A program made the position numbers and the translations under genes. The notes under the pieces were generated by a model. That model did not search any database. It was not told the origin of the DNA and saw only the letters and a list, made by a program, of their open reading frames with translations. From assembly GCA_001689515.1 (NCBI GenBank), contig LUJR01000024.1, positions 62,001 to 126,000 on the forward strand: 64,000 nucleotides of DNA. Reading direction: 5' to 3'. Below, piece by piece: positions 33,018 through 41,928 of this stretch (positions within the stretch are counted from its first letter, which is position 1; the number at the start of each line of letters is the position of its first letter). This DNA comes from Bacteroidales bacterium M7 (lineage in GTDB: Bacteria > Bacteroidota > Bacteroidia > Bacteroidales > Muribaculaceae).

Positions 33018-34742
33018 TTACCAGTTGCCGATGTTCTGCTTGTAATGTCCGTTTGACGCGCTCAGCTGGGAGAACGGTATCGGGAGGTATTCGTTTTTGT
33101 TAGGAGTGAAGTTGGCTATGGAGTAGATGGAGCAGTTGTCAGCCTCGTCGGCATAATATTGGTTGAGCACCTGGTCGGCTTCGCCCCAACGCACGAGGTC
33201 AAAGAAGCGCTCGCTTTCCATGGCAAGCTCCAGGCGGCGTTCGAATTTGACGATTTTCAAAGCTTCTTCCTGAGAATAGCTGCCGGTGTAGGGGCGGATG
33301 TTGATGCGGACACCGTAGAGCTGTTCGTAGTCGGAAATCATGCCTGTGCTCTGACGGGCGCGGTTACGTAGCGAGTTGACGATGTTGATGGCTTCGGTGA
33401 TGCCCTGGTTGAGCTGCACGAGGGCTTCGGCACGTACCAGAAGGATGTCGGCGTAGCGGAGCACGATACGGTTCATCGGAGAGCCCCACCAGCCGCCTTT
33501 TACTAAGTACTCGCTTTCGGGGTCAACGTTCTGTTTCAGAGTGACGTAGTAGCCGTAAAGTCCGTTGCTGCGGCTCCATGTGGCTGTCTTGTCCATGATG
33601 AAGTCCTTGTTGAACATGTAGGGTGTGCCGGGCATGCCTATGGTAAGGAAAAGGCGCGGGTCGGCGTAATCGCTTGTCATGTCGTAGTCACGTGAGTTGA
33701 AATTGTCAAACATGGGCAGTCCGTTGGCATCGGTCTTGAACGCATTGACAAGGTTCTGGCTCGGCTTGTAGAAGTCGCAACCTCCGTCGGTCACGCCAGG
33801 GATGTTGGGGACGATGAGTCCGTATGACCAGTTGCAGTTACCGTGGTTTGTGCCGTCGTTAAATGAATACTGCATCGCCCATATTGACTCAGGACCGTTT
33901 TCGTATATGGGCTCGGGACGGAAATTGTTATGGAAGTCGGGAGCGAGGTCGCATGCCGAGGCTGCCATGATGGAGCGGTCGGTATACTTGATGACGTTGA
34001 GCAGGTCGTCGCGGTCGATGGATGTGACCTGATTAGACATGGGGTCATCCTGACGGTATGCCTTGTAGAGATATGTCTTTGCCATGAAGGCGGCAGCGGC
34101 GGCGCGGTTGGGTCTGCCTACTTCGTCCTGTATGTCAGGGAGATTGTCAAAGGCGTATTTGAAGTCGTCTATGATGATCTGCCATCCTTGGTCGTTGGTG
34201 TACTGCGTGTTCTCAAGATTGTTGTAATCTTCGGGAGACATGGTAGCATCGATGGCGAAAGGGATATTCTTATAAAGGCGCTTAAGCAGGAAGTGTCCGT
34301 AGGCGCGCAGGAATCTCATCTCGCCTATGCGCTGGTCACGCAGGGGGTAATCTTCCATCTGCTCAAGAACAGCGAGAGCTGTGTTGGCGCGAGATATGAC
34401 CTGATAGAGGCGGTTCCACATGTCGGAGATGTTCCAGGCTGTGGTCATGATGCCCTGGGATATTTCCAGAGCGTGAAACACATCGCCGTCCTCGGTACCG
34501 TTGCCGCCTTTGTAGGCATCGTCGGAGCGGACATCGTAGTTCCACATCGAGAACGATGAGTTGATGTCCTCGATGGATATCCATCCGGCATATGCGGAAA
34601 TTACGAGGTTTTCGACGTATTCGGGGTTGCTGACCTGCTCCTCGTCCAGGACGCCCTGCGGCTTGAGGTCGTCAAGGAAGTCGTTGCAGCCGGTGGAGAG
34701 GAGGGAGAGAGCGATGGCTGCGGCATATATTGATTTTTTCAT
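33018..34742 (-). CDS. susD: SusD/RagB-type glycan-binding lipoprotein
   Basis: Outer-membrane lipoprotein of 574 residues that forms the lid over its SusC partner and captures oligosaccharides. The N-terminus MKKSIYAAAIALSLLSTGCNDFLDD carries the lipobox and the usual SusD start. The TPR-like helices with YAGW, RFLRAYGHFLLKRLYKNIP and the C-terminal YADILLVRAEAL segment are family hallmarks. It begins 11 bases after the SusC stop. Substrate is inferred as levan or other fructan from the neighbouring GH32 genes and kinase. Confidence 0.93.
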   Translation of the reverse strand: MKKSIYAAAIALSLLSTGCNDFLDDLKPQGVLDEEQVSNPEYVENLVISAYAGWISIEDINSSFSMWNYDVRSDDAYKGGNGTEDGDVFHALEISQGIMTTAWNISDMWNRLYQVISRANTALAVLEQMEDYPLRDQRIGEMRFLRAYGHFLLKRLYKNIPFAIDATMSPEDYNNLENTQYTNDQGWQIIIDDFKYAFDNLPDIQDEVGRPNRAAAAAFMAKTYLYKAYRQDDPMSNQVTSIDRDDLLNVIKYTDRSIMAASACDLAPDFHNNFRPEPIYENGPESIWAMQYSFNDGTNHGNCNWSYGLIVPNIPGVTDGGCDFYKPSQNLVNAFKTDANGLPMFDNFNSRDYDMTSDYADPRLFLTIGMPGTPYMFNKDFIMDKTATWSRSNGLYGYYVTLKQNVDPESEYLVKGGWWGSPMNRIVLRYADILLVRAEALVQLNQGITEAINIVNSLRNRARQSTGMISDYEQLYGVRINIRPYTGSYSQEEALKIVKFERRLELAMESERFFDLVRWGEADQVLNQYYADEADNCSIYSIANFTPNKNEYLPIPFSQLSASNGHYKQNIGNW

Positions 34743-34753
34743 TGCTTTATGTG

Positions 34754-37700
34754 TTAGAATGTTGCATTAAGTCCGACAGTCACGTTGGTGGGGATGGGGT
34801 AACCGTAATTGGGGTTTTCGGGGTCCACACCTGTGAAGTTCTTGCTCTTGATAGTCAGCAGATTCTGTGCGCTGACGTAGAAGCGGAGCTTCTGGAGTTT
34901 CAGTTTGGATGACAGTTTGGATGGAACTATGTAGCCAAATTGTATGTTGCGCAGTTTGAGATACGAACCGTTTTCTACATAGAATGTCGATACTCTCTTC
35001 TCGTTGTTGATGTCGGAGCGACTGAGCGCGGGGATCGATGAATCGGGATTCTGTGGTGTCCAGGCATCGAGCAGACGCTCTCCCTTGTTAAGGAATCCGA
35101 TGTTGAGTCCGCTCCAGAGGTCGGTCTCTTTCTTGAGGTCGGATATTACATCCTGACCCTGAGAGCCTTGCCAGAACATCGAGAAGTCGAAGTCCCTGTA
35201 CTGCAGGTACACGTTGATGCCGTAGGTGAAATCGGGGGTAGGATCGAAAATCCACTGCTGGTCTTTCTCGTCGATTACTCCGTTGCCGTCAAGGTCACGC
35301 CAGCGTATGCGTCCTGGGGCTGCGCCTTCCTGGATGGCGTGGTTGTCGACTTCTGCCTGATCGCGGAATATGCCGTCAGCCACATAGCCTGCCTGTGCGC
35401 CGTTGGGGTGTCCGATGACGCTGAACACTCCGTTGCCTCCGAAGGTGCCGTTGGCTGCCACCGTGGCAGGCAGGGCGGTAATTTTGTTGCGGTAGGCTGA
35501 GATGTTGCCGGTGACTTCGTAGTGGAGTCCGTAGGAGGTGTCGTTGCGGAAACCTATGTTGAGCTCCACGCCCTTGTTTTCCACCTCTCCGGCGTTGATC
35601 CACTGCGATGAACCTTCACCCATGGCTGCGATTCCAGCCATCTGCACGAGAATGTCAGAGGTCTTCTTGTAGTAGACATCAAGTGAGCCGAACAGGCGAG
35701 AGTTGAGCATGCTCCAGTCCAGACCTGCGTTATACTGGGTAGTGGTCTCCCACTTTATGTCGGGGTTGCCTATCTGGTTACGTTTGAAGCCTGACTGGAG
35801 TATCGAGCCTCCGTTGGTGCCGGCTATGTCATATGATGTGCCGTAGCTCTGGCCGCCAGATTCGTTGACACCGTAGTTAGGCACGTATATGTAGTAACGG
35901 GCGAGGTTGCTGATTTCCTGGTTGCCGGTCTGTCCCCATGACAGACGGAGCTTGAGGTCGTTGAGCCATGTCTGGTCGCGGAGGAACGACTCGTTGTTGA
36001 TGCGCCATCCGGCAGACACCGAGGGGAATGTAGCCCAGCGGTTGTTTGCACCGAAACGTGATGAGCCGTCATAGCGCAGGGTCAGACCGAGAAGATAACG
36101 GTTGTCAAAGGCGTAGTTGATTTTTCCGAAGAATGATACGAGAGAGAAGCCGTCGGCAGAGCCGTAAGCCTGTGCCTGACCTACACCGGCATCGGGCCAC
36201 ATGTAGTCGGGATTGAGCACGGCGAAATCCATCTTGTAACCTGAGAACCAGTTGGCTGACTCGCGGTTAAGCTCCATGCCGGCGAGGGCATCGGCGTGAT
36301 GCTTGCCGAAGTCGCGGCTGTAGTTTGCCACGAGATTCCACATCCAGCGCGTCCAGTGCTCCTGTTTGGCTTCGACTGCATTGGTGGAAGTTGCCATGTT
36401 GCCCTCGGTGATGGGGTAGGTGAAGAAACGCTGTTGTTTCTGCGAGTAGTCAAGGCCGAAGGTGGTGCGTATATTCAGCCCTTCGAGCGGGTTGAGGTTG
36501 ACGTATGCATCGCCGAACATTCGCCAGTAGGTATAGCGGTTGTCTTTGTTGCGCACGAGGCGGGCAAGTGGATTTTCGCGGTCGGGGTAGCCGCCTACGG
36601 GTCCGGCAAACTCTCCGTCGGTGGTGTAGACCGGCAGCGAGGGGTTGGCTTGGAGCACATTCTGGAGGAAAGCGCCGGGAGCCTGCACTTCGTCGGTGCG
36701 GTTAAGTGTGAAGTGTTCTCCTATTGTGAGGATTTTGTTGAAGGGCTTGAACTCGGTATTGATGCGGGCAGAGAAACGCTCGAAGTCGGTGTATTTGATC
36801 ACGCCGAGATTCTTGTAATAGCCTAAAGAGAAGAATGCACTCAGCTTGTCAGTGCTTCCGCTGATGGAGAGGTTGTAGTTCTGGATGAAACCTGTGCGTG
36901 TCGTTTCATCATACCAGTCTGTGTCGGCAGCCGGTGTCTTGCATGAGGAGTCAAGGTACTTGTTCATGGAGATGGAGTTGAGCACCGGGTATCCGTTGGC
37001 ATCATATCCCCAGTCGTAACGGTATCCGAGACCGTTGGTGTTGGGGTCTTCGCCTCCGTTGACATATGCCTGCCACATGGCGCGTCCGTAGCCCTCGGTG
37101 TTGAGTACCTTCATCTTATGGGTGTAGAACTGGGCGGCGACCGATGCATCGAGTGTCACTTTCAGTTCCTTGCCTTTCTTGGTCGTGATGATGATGACAC
37201 CGTTGGCGGCACGTGAACCGTAGATGGAAGCCGATGCGGCATCCTTGAGCACTTGTATCGATTCGATATCGTTGGGGTTGAGCTCGTGCATGCCTCCTTT
37301 GGTCGGTACGCCGTCAATGATATAGAGGGGGTCGTTGTTGTTGAGTGTTCCGACACCACGGATGCGCACCGTGGCAGCGCCGCTGGGGTCGCCCGTGGCT
37401 GTGATGTTCATGCCTGGCACACGGCCTTGGAGGGCCTTCATGGGGTTGTTCTCGTTTTGTTTTGCCATTTCATCCACATTAACCGATGTGATGGCTCCTG
37501 TCACATCAACCTTGCGCTGGGTGCTGTAACCGACCACAACGACTTCGTCAAGAACTGCGGTGTCGTCTTCGAGATCGATGGTCATTTTAGGTTGAGCCAT
37601 GACGGTTTTGGTCTTGTATCCTATATAGGAAACGATGAGGTTGGCACCTTCGGGCACGGTTATTTCAAAGTTGCCGTCGATGTCTGTGGCGACACCGCCA

Positions 37701-37849
37701 GGTCCTTCGACACCGCAGACCACGCTTGCCCCTATGAGAGGCTCCTGGTCGGAGGCTGAAACAACAGTCCCATGCACAGTGATGTTCTGTGCGTGTGCCA
37801 TGATTGCCATGAGCGATAGCAATAGTCCACTGAGAAATGTTCTTTTCAT
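34754..37849 (-). CDS. susC: SusC/RagA-type TonB-dependent transporter
   Basis: Outer-membrane transporter of 1031 residues from the ATG at 37849; the frame is open 35 codons further upstream without a signal peptide. In order: signal peptide MKRTFLSGLLLSLMAIMAHA; a carboxypeptidase-regulatory-like domain (NITVHGTVVSASDQEPLIGA); the TonB box region DEVVVVGYSTQRK; the plug with RIRGVGTLNNNDPLYIIDG and GSRAANGVIIITTKKG; and the 22-strand barrel ending in TVGLNATF. First gene of the minus-strand locus with SusD, binding lipoprotein, GH32 and secreted protein. It imports fructo-oligosaccharides using TonB energy. Confidence 0.95.
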   Translation of the reverse strand: MKRTFLSGLLLSLMAIMAHAQNITVHGTVVSASDQEPLIGASVVCGVEGPGGVATDIDGNFEITVPEGANLIVSYIGYKTKTVMAQPKMTIDLEDDTAVLDEVVVVGYSTQRKVDVTGAITSVNVDEMAKQNENNPMKALQGRVPGMNITATGDPSGAATVRIRGVGTLNNNDPLYIIDGVPTKGGMHELNPNDIESIQVLKDAASASIYGSRAANGVIIITTKKGKELKVTLDASVAAQFYTHKMKVLNTEGYGRAMWQAYVNGGEDPNTNGLGYRYDWGYDANGYPVLNSISMNKYLDSSCKTPAADTDWYDETTRTGFIQNYNLSISGSTDKLSAFFSLGYYKNLGVIKYTDFERFSARINTEFKPFNKILTIGEHFTLNRTDEVQAPGAFLQNVLQANPSLPVYTTDGEFAGPVGGYPDRENPLARLVRNKDNRYTYWRMFGDAYVNLNPLEGLNIRTTFGLDYSQKQQRFFTYPITEGNMATSTNAVEAKQEHWTRWMWNLVANYSRDFGKHHADALAGMELNRESANWFSGYKMDFAVLNPDYMWPDAGVGQAQAYGSADGFSLVSFFGKINYAFDNRYLLGLTLRYDGSSRFGANNRWATFPSVSAGWRINNESFLRDQTWLNDLKLRLSWGQTGNQEISNLARYYIYVPNYGVNESGGQSYGTSYDIAGTNGGSILQSGFKRNQIGNPDIKWETTTQYNAGLDWSMLNSRLFGSLDVYYKKTSDILVQMAGIAAMGEGSSQWINAGEVENKGVELNIGFRNDTSYGLHYEVTGNISAYRNKITALPATVAANGTFGGNGVFSVIGHPNGAQAGYVADGIFRDQAEVDNHAIQEGAAPGRIRWRDLDGNGVIDEKDQQWIFDPTPDFTYGINVYLQYRDFDFSMFWQGSQGQDVISDLKKETDLWSGLNIGFLNKGERLLDAWTPQNPDSSIPALSRSDINNEKRVSTFYVENGSYLKLRNIQFGYIVPSKLSSKLKLQKLRFYVSAQNLLTIKSKNFTGVDPENPNYGYPIPTNVTVGLNATF

Positions 37850-37881
37850 GTTATTGAGATTTTTTGTGAGAATATCTGCGG

Positions 37882-37986
37882 CAAAATTAACACTCTGTAT
37901 ATGTGGCACCATATAATTGATGGTGTGATGAGTATAAAAATTGGCGCGATGCACGTTTTTTGATACTCAATAACCGTTTTTTGATA
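37882..37986 (-). promoter_or_regulatory. SusC operon promoter with candidate regulator sites
   Basis: On the minus strand TAATTTTG (37882-37889) is a good -7 box with no -33 match, typical of an activator-dependent promoter. An inverted repeat CACCAT/ATGGTG lies at 37907-37925. Two exact 12-base direct repeats CGTTTTTTGATA (plus strand, 37954-37965 and 37975-37986) lie 21 bases apart, two helical turns, about 80-110 bases upstream of the expected start. These are candidate sites for the AraC-type domain of the hybrid regulator. Confidence 0.5.
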
Positions 37987-37995
37987 AGAAAAAGC

Positions 37996-38031
37996 GAGCT
38001 GCCCCGATACGCGACTGTATCGGGGCAGCTC
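37996..38031 (-). terminator. Terminator of the BspA-like gene
   Basis: GAGCTGCCCCGATAC pairs with GTATCGGGGCAGCTC around CGCGACT. On the minus strand a T-rich run follows. It separates the BspA-like genes from the SusC promoter. Confidence 0.85.
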
Positions 38032-38067
38032 CTGGTTGCTATGAAAAAGTTAATCTGTGGAGGCGGG

Positions 38068-39432
38068 TCAGCGGATGGCTATCTTCTCGCTCTTGCCGTC
38101 GTGGCGGCGGATATATATGCCGGGTGTGAGTGCGTCGGCATCGACGCGCATGCCCTGCAGGTTGTAGTATTCCACTGGACGCGAAGCATCGTAGTTGTCA
38201 ACGGGGATGTCGTCAGTGGCACCGATGCCATATTTGCCCCAGTTGAATGCTCTCCAGTAGTCAGCCCGGGAGAACATAGGCGCGAGTTCGGGGCGGACGT
38301 TGACATCGGCATTCTTGAATGTCTCCTCAGTGAAGGTGAGGAGATTGTTGATTTCGGGGGGGACAGCTGTGTAGCAGTCGATGCGGCGGAGGTTGGGGCT
38401 GTTTTCAAAAGCGCTGACTCCGATTTTCATCACCGTGGTAGGGATGATGACGGAGGTGAACTTGGGGCAGTCGGAGAAGATTCCCTGGCTGATGAATATC
38501 ATTCCCTCTTTGAGGATTTCGGGACCTGCCGAGGTGATGCCGGTGCGGTTGAACGCATAGGACTCGATGGTGCGCAGGACGTTGCTGTTGATCTTGAATG
38601 TCTGGAGGTTGTCCATGCCGTTGGAGAATGCGTTGTGTCCGATGGTGGTTATGGGGGCGTTGCAGGTAAACCGCAGGATGCTTTCACATCCCGTAAAACA
38701 GTGTTCGGGGATTTCGGTGAAAGTGCCGTTGAGTGTCACATCGGTCAGGGCTGTGCAGTCGTAAAATGCATTGAAATAGATGGCATTAAGGCGCTTTGGC
38801 GTTGTAAGGGTGGTGATTTTTGTCTTGTTGAAAGCCCAGGTGCCGATTCCCAAACTGTTGGTACCTTCGGCAAATGAGATGCTTTTGAGATCAGACTTGT
38901 CGAAGGCACTTGCACCGATGACGGTGCATGATGCCGGTATGACAGCCGACTCTAACCCTGACTTCATGAAGGCAAAGGGGTGTATGATCTGGACGCTCGT
39001 GGGTATGTTGCAGTTTTTGAGGGTCGACATGCACAGGAAAGCACGTTCGCCGATTTCGGTGATGGTGTTTGGCAGCTCGATGCGCTGGAACTTGCAGGCG
39101 TTTTTGTCGTTGGGCAGCGGGTCGAAGCCGTCAGGGATGTGGGAGAAGGCTCCGGTGCCGATGTACTTGACGGTGTATTTGACCTTGTCGACCGTGATGG
39201 TCTGAGGAATGACGCATGATTTGCGCTTTTTGTCAGATGTGGAGGTATCGTCGACGCGGCGCACACGGGCTACCTTATCGGTCTTGTTGAGGGCGTATGT
39301 TACCTGGATGGCTTTGCTCTCGCCCACGGTGGTGAAGCCGTTGAGGGTGACTTCGGCAGCTTGTGAGGTCAAGCCGACCATGATGGCGGCGCATGCGAGC
39401 GATGCGCGACGGAGTAGTGTAGAGAGATTCAT
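38068..39432 (-). CDS. BspA-type leucine-rich repeat secreted protein 1
   Basis: A 454-residue exported protein. Signal peptide MNLSTLLRRASLACAAIMVG up to SQAAE, a beta-rich N-terminal part (about 28-75), then Treponema/BspA-type LRR_5 repeats of about 23 residues (IELPNTITEIGERAFLCM, VIPASCTVIGASAFDKS, VIIPTTVMKIGVSAFENS). The C-terminal tail YYNLQGMRVDADALTPGIYI with KIAIR resembles a type IX secretion sorting signal. BspA repeats often mediate adhesion; the partner is unknown. It is a tandem paralogue of the next gene upstream, with near-identical ends and a diverged middle. Confidence 0.85.
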   Translation of the reverse strand: MNLSTLLRRASLACAAIMVGLTSQAAEVTLNGFTTVGESKAIQVTYALNKTDKVARVRRVDDTSTSDKKRKSCVIPQTITVDKVKYTVKYIGTGAFSHIPDGFDPLPNDKNACKFQRIELPNTITEIGERAFLCMSTLKNCNIPTSVQIIHPFAFMKSGLESAVIPASCTVIGASAFDKSDLKSISFAEGTNSLGIGTWAFNKTKITTLTTPKRLNAIYFNAFYDCTALTDVTLNGTFTEIPEHCFTGCESILRFTCNAPITTIGHNAFSNGMDNLQTFKINSNVLRTIESYAFNRTGITSAGPEILKEGMIFISQGIFSDCPKFTSVIIPTTVMKIGVSAFENSPNLRRIDCYTAVPPEINNLLTFTEETFKNADVNVRPELAPMFSRADYWRAFNWGKYGIGATDDIPVDNYDASRPVEYYNLQGMRVDADALTPGIYIRRHDGKSEKIAIR

Positions 39433-39450
39433 AGTGTGATTGAATTGTTT

Positions 39451-39463
39451 GTAGGGACATGTG
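39451..39463. repeat. Truncated GTAGGGACATG palindrome
   Basis: GTAGGGACATG followed by unrelated sequence, the left half of the element, in the 36-base gap between the two BspA-like genes. Confidence 0.45.
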
Positions 39464-39468
39464 TTGAT

Positions 39469-40827
39469 TCAGCGGATGGCTATCTTCTCGCTCTTACCGC
39501 CGTGGCGGCGGATATAGATGCCGGGAGTGAGGGCGTCGGCGTCGACACGCATGCCTTGTAGGTTGTAGTATTCCACGGGTTGTGAGGCATCGAGGTTGTC
39601 GATGGGGATGTCATCAACGGCGAGGTCGCCATATTTGCTCCAGTTAAACTGGTACCAGCCACCGCTTTTAGCAAATATATGGGCGAGTTCAGGTTTGACG
39701 TTGACATCGCAGGTGTTGTAGACCACCTGGTCAAAGGCCTGCCGGTCTAAGTCCGGCACTCCCCACGGGATGTAGCAGTCAATGCGCCGTATGTTGGGGC
39801 ATTCGGTGAATGCATGCCACTCTATCTTCTTGATTGTGGTGGGGAAGATGACGGTGGTGAGCTTCGAGCTGCCCTCGAAACATCCGCCGCCGATAGATAT
39901 GAGGCCCTCCGGGAGTACGTCAGGTCCGATAGAGGTGAGACCTGAGCGTGTGAATGCAAAACCCTGTATCTCCTTCAGGTTTTTGGTGTTGATTTTAAAA
40001 CTCTGCAATTTGGGAAGGTTTTGGAAAGCGGCCCCCTCTATGGTGACTATCGGGGCGTTGATGGTCACGCGCTGGAGGTTGTCGCAACTTAAAAAGCATC
40101 CATCGGGTATGACTGTCAGAGAGCCGTTGAGGACGAGGTCGGTCATGCCGCAGAAGTGGAATGCCTCTTGCCACAGCCCTTTCAGTCGCTGTGGTGTTAC
40201 CAATGTGGTTATAGGATTGCTTTGGAAAGCCCATGCCCCTATTTCCAGCGGACTGGTCCCTTCGGCAAATGTGAGATCCTTGATTTCTGCCCCGTAGAAA
40301 GCTCCGGCTCCGATGGCGGTGCATGATGCCGGGATGTGGGCTTTTTCTATTTTTGTGAAGCGGAATGCGTAGGGATAGATTTTCTGAATGCTGGCGGGGA
40401 TGTTGCAGTATTGGAGTTTGCCCATCCTGTCAAATGCATATTCACCTATCTCGGTGATGGTGTTGGGCAGCTCGACGCGCTGGAAGAAGCATTGGTTCGG
40501 GTCGTCGCCCGATGGATATTCGCCGTCGACGATGTGTGAGAAAGCTCCTTTGCCGATGTATTTGACGGTGTACTTGACCTTGTCGACAGTTATGGTCTGG
40601 GGTATGACGCATGATTTGCGCTTCTTGTCGAGATCGGAAGTGTCATTGACGCGTCGCACACGAGCCACTTTTTCGGTCTTGTTGAGGGCATAAGTTACTT
40701 TGAGGGCTTTGCTCTCGCCTACGGTGGTGAAGCCGTTGAGGGTGACTTCGGCAGCTTGTGAGGTCAAGCCTACCATGATGGCGGCGCATGCGAGCGATGC
40801 GCGGCACAGGAGTGTAGAGAGATTCAT
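39469..40827 (-). CDS. BspA-type leucine-rich repeat secreted protein 2
   Basis: Paralogue of the protein encoded just downstream, 452 residues. The start is the ATG at 40827 (MNLSTLLCRASLACAAIMVG). The frame is open 32 codons further, but these run through the palindrome pair at 40846-40931 and lack a signal peptide. The first 75 and last 35 residues are almost identical to paralogue 1 (YYNLQGMRVDADALTPGIYI), while the LRR_5 repeats between differ, for example VELPNTITEIGEYAFDRM and HIPASCTAIGAGAFYGA. This is the pattern expected from duplication followed by divergence of the ligand-facing part. Same probable surface or secreted location. Confidence 0.85.
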   Translation of the reverse strand: MNLSTLLCRASLACAAIMVGLTSQAAEVTLNGFTTVGESKALKVTYALNKTEKVARVRRVNDTSDLDKKRKSCVIPQTITVDKVKYTVKYIGKGAFSHIVDGEYPSGDDPNQCFFQRVELPNTITEIGEYAFDRMGKLQYCNIPASIQKIYPYAFRFTKIEKAHIPASCTAIGAGAFYGAEIKDLTFAEGTSPLEIGAWAFQSNPITTLVTPQRLKGLWQEAFHFCGMTDLVLNGSLTVIPDGCFLSCDNLQRVTINAPIVTIEGAAFQNLPKLQSFKINTKNLKEIQGFAFTRSGLTSIGPDVLPEGLISIGGGCFEGSSKLTTVIFPTTIKKIEWHAFTECPNIRRIDCYIPWGVPDLDRQAFDQVVYNTCDVNVKPELAHIFAKSGGWYQFNWSKYGDLAVDDIPIDNLDASQPVEYYNLQGMRVDADALTPGIYIRRHGGKSEKIAIR

Positions 40828-40845
40828 ATTATGTAGATGAGTTTT

Positions 40846-40931
40846 GTAGGGACATGCCGTGGCATGTCCGCGTTGCAAAGGTGGATTTCGCTTATGGATG
40901 CGGACAGCTGTGTGCCACGGCATGTCCCTAC
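40846..40931. repeat. GTAGGGACATGCC palindromes, inverted pair
   Basis: Complete left copy 40846-40869. The right copy (40902-40931) carries a six-base insertion within the palindrome (GGACAGCTGTGTGCC). The pair lies between the BspA-like gene 2 start and the next lipoprotein gene's stop. Confidence 0.8.
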
Positions 40932-40941
40932 AGGATGATGT

Positions 40942-41715
40942 TTACAGCTCGGAAGCATCGAATTTGACTTCGGCTACCTTGCCTGAGGGTACGCCGATGT
41001 AGCGGTAGAGGATGCCGTAGTTAGCATCTTTGCATGCCTGGACGATGGCTTTAATGTCCTTGGCGTTGCTGTGGATCGACTCTTCGGTCGACTGGCGCAG
41101 CTCAGCCATGTTCTCGTTGAGGTTGTCGATGATTTCGGGGTTGCGCTTCTCGTTCATCTCGAATGTGTAGACCACATAGCCATTCTGGGCATCGATGCTT
41201 GACATGGTGGTCTCGCTGTCGATGCGCTGGGGAGTCTGGAGCTTGGCTATGGTGATCTGTGACTTCAGTTTTGCCTCGGGGTTGTCGTTGATTTTGCCGT
41301 CGATGATGTCTTTTAGGTCATCGGGGGTGAATGTGACGGTCACTTCGGCAGCCTTGGGACCTTTGGTATAATAGCGCACGGCGAGCGAAGCCTTGTCCTC
41401 AATAAGCTTGTCGGTAAACACCTTGTTCTTGCCCTGATTGAGGAGGTTTGGGAGCATGGGCGCTATGGCAGCTTTCATTTCGTCCTCGTGGCCTTCGAGA
41501 GCTTTGAGATTGAAGCTGCGGTTGAGCACGAGGCACTGGTAGGTGAGCGTGTTGTCGGCGAAGTCGATTGACTTGATCTGTCCTACGCCTGGCACCGTTA
41601 CGGGCATGTGCTTGTTGGTTTCGGCTACGAACTGCTCGAGTGAGGGACCGCTGCTGCATGATACAGCCATGACAGCCACGATGGCTGCAAAGAGTTTGCA
41701 AACGATAGATTTCAT
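40942..41715 (-). CDS. Lipoprotein of unknown function
   Basis: A 257-residue lipoprotein: the ATG at 41715 gives MKSIVCKLFAAIVAVMAVSC with a lipobox. The frame is open 69 codons upstream but crosses a palindrome element and intergenic sequence. After the cysteine come mixed alpha/beta segments (LEQFVAETNKHMPVTVPGVG, VAEVKFDASEL) with no recognised domain or enzymatic motif. The hydrophilic, Lys/Glu-rich body suggests a periplasm-facing protein. A TAAATTTG -7 box on the minus strand (41802-41809) gives a leader of about 80 bases. The neighbours do not define a role. Confidence 0.7.
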   Translation of the reverse strand: MKSIVCKLFAAIVAVMAVSCSSGPSLEQFVAETNKHMPVTVPGVGQIKSIDFADNTLTYQCLVLNRSFNLKALEGHEDEMKAAIAPMLPNLLNQGKNKVFTDKLIEDKASLAVRYYTKGPKAAEVTVTFTPDDLKDIIDGKINDNPEAKLKSQITIAKLQTPQRIDSETTMSSIDAQNGYVVYTFEMNEKRNPEIIDNLNENMAELRQSTEESIHSNAKDIKAIVQACKDANYGILYRYIGVPSGKVAEVKFDASEL

Positions 41716-41813
41716 CTTGTTTAGTGTGTGGTAATTAAGTTTGATGATGAATATGATGTGTGTATAAAAATTTTGTCCTGACGTGCGTATCAATATCAAT
41801 GCAAATTTACGCA

Positions 41814-41863
41814 CTTTGTCCCCCTTAATGCCGCCTTCAGAGGGGTAATTAAGGGGGACAAAG
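41814..41863. repeat. Perfect 16-base inverted repeat upstream of the lipoprotein gene
   Basis: CTTTGTCCCCCTTAAT (41814-41829) and ATTAAGGGGGACAAAG (41848-41863), 18-base loop. It lies just upstream of the -7 box at 41802-41809, where a regulator could bind. There is no T run, so a terminator is less likely. Confidence 0.6.
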
Positions 41864-41884
41864 CGTATTTGGAGCCAGTCATTT

Positions 41885-41908
41885 GTAGGGACATGCCACG
41901 GCATGTCC
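41885..41908. repeat. GTAGGGACATGCC palindrome, single copy
   Basis: Complete copy with core ATGCCACGGCAT, 21 bases beyond the stop of the HdeD-like gene. Confidence 0.8.
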
Positions 41909-41928
41909 GCATCTCGCCGCATAGAGAC

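Noticed and set aside
37960..38877. Plus-strand frame of 305 codons opposite BspA-like gene 1
   Set aside because: Antisense shadow; it also crosses the terminator stem.
40828..40923. N-terminal extension of BspA-like protein 2
   Set aside because: It translates the palindrome pair and would place the signal peptide inside the protein.
41716..41922. N-terminal extension of the lipoprotein at 40942-41715
   Set aside because: It covers a palindrome, an inverted repeat and the promoter box, and would bury the lipobox.
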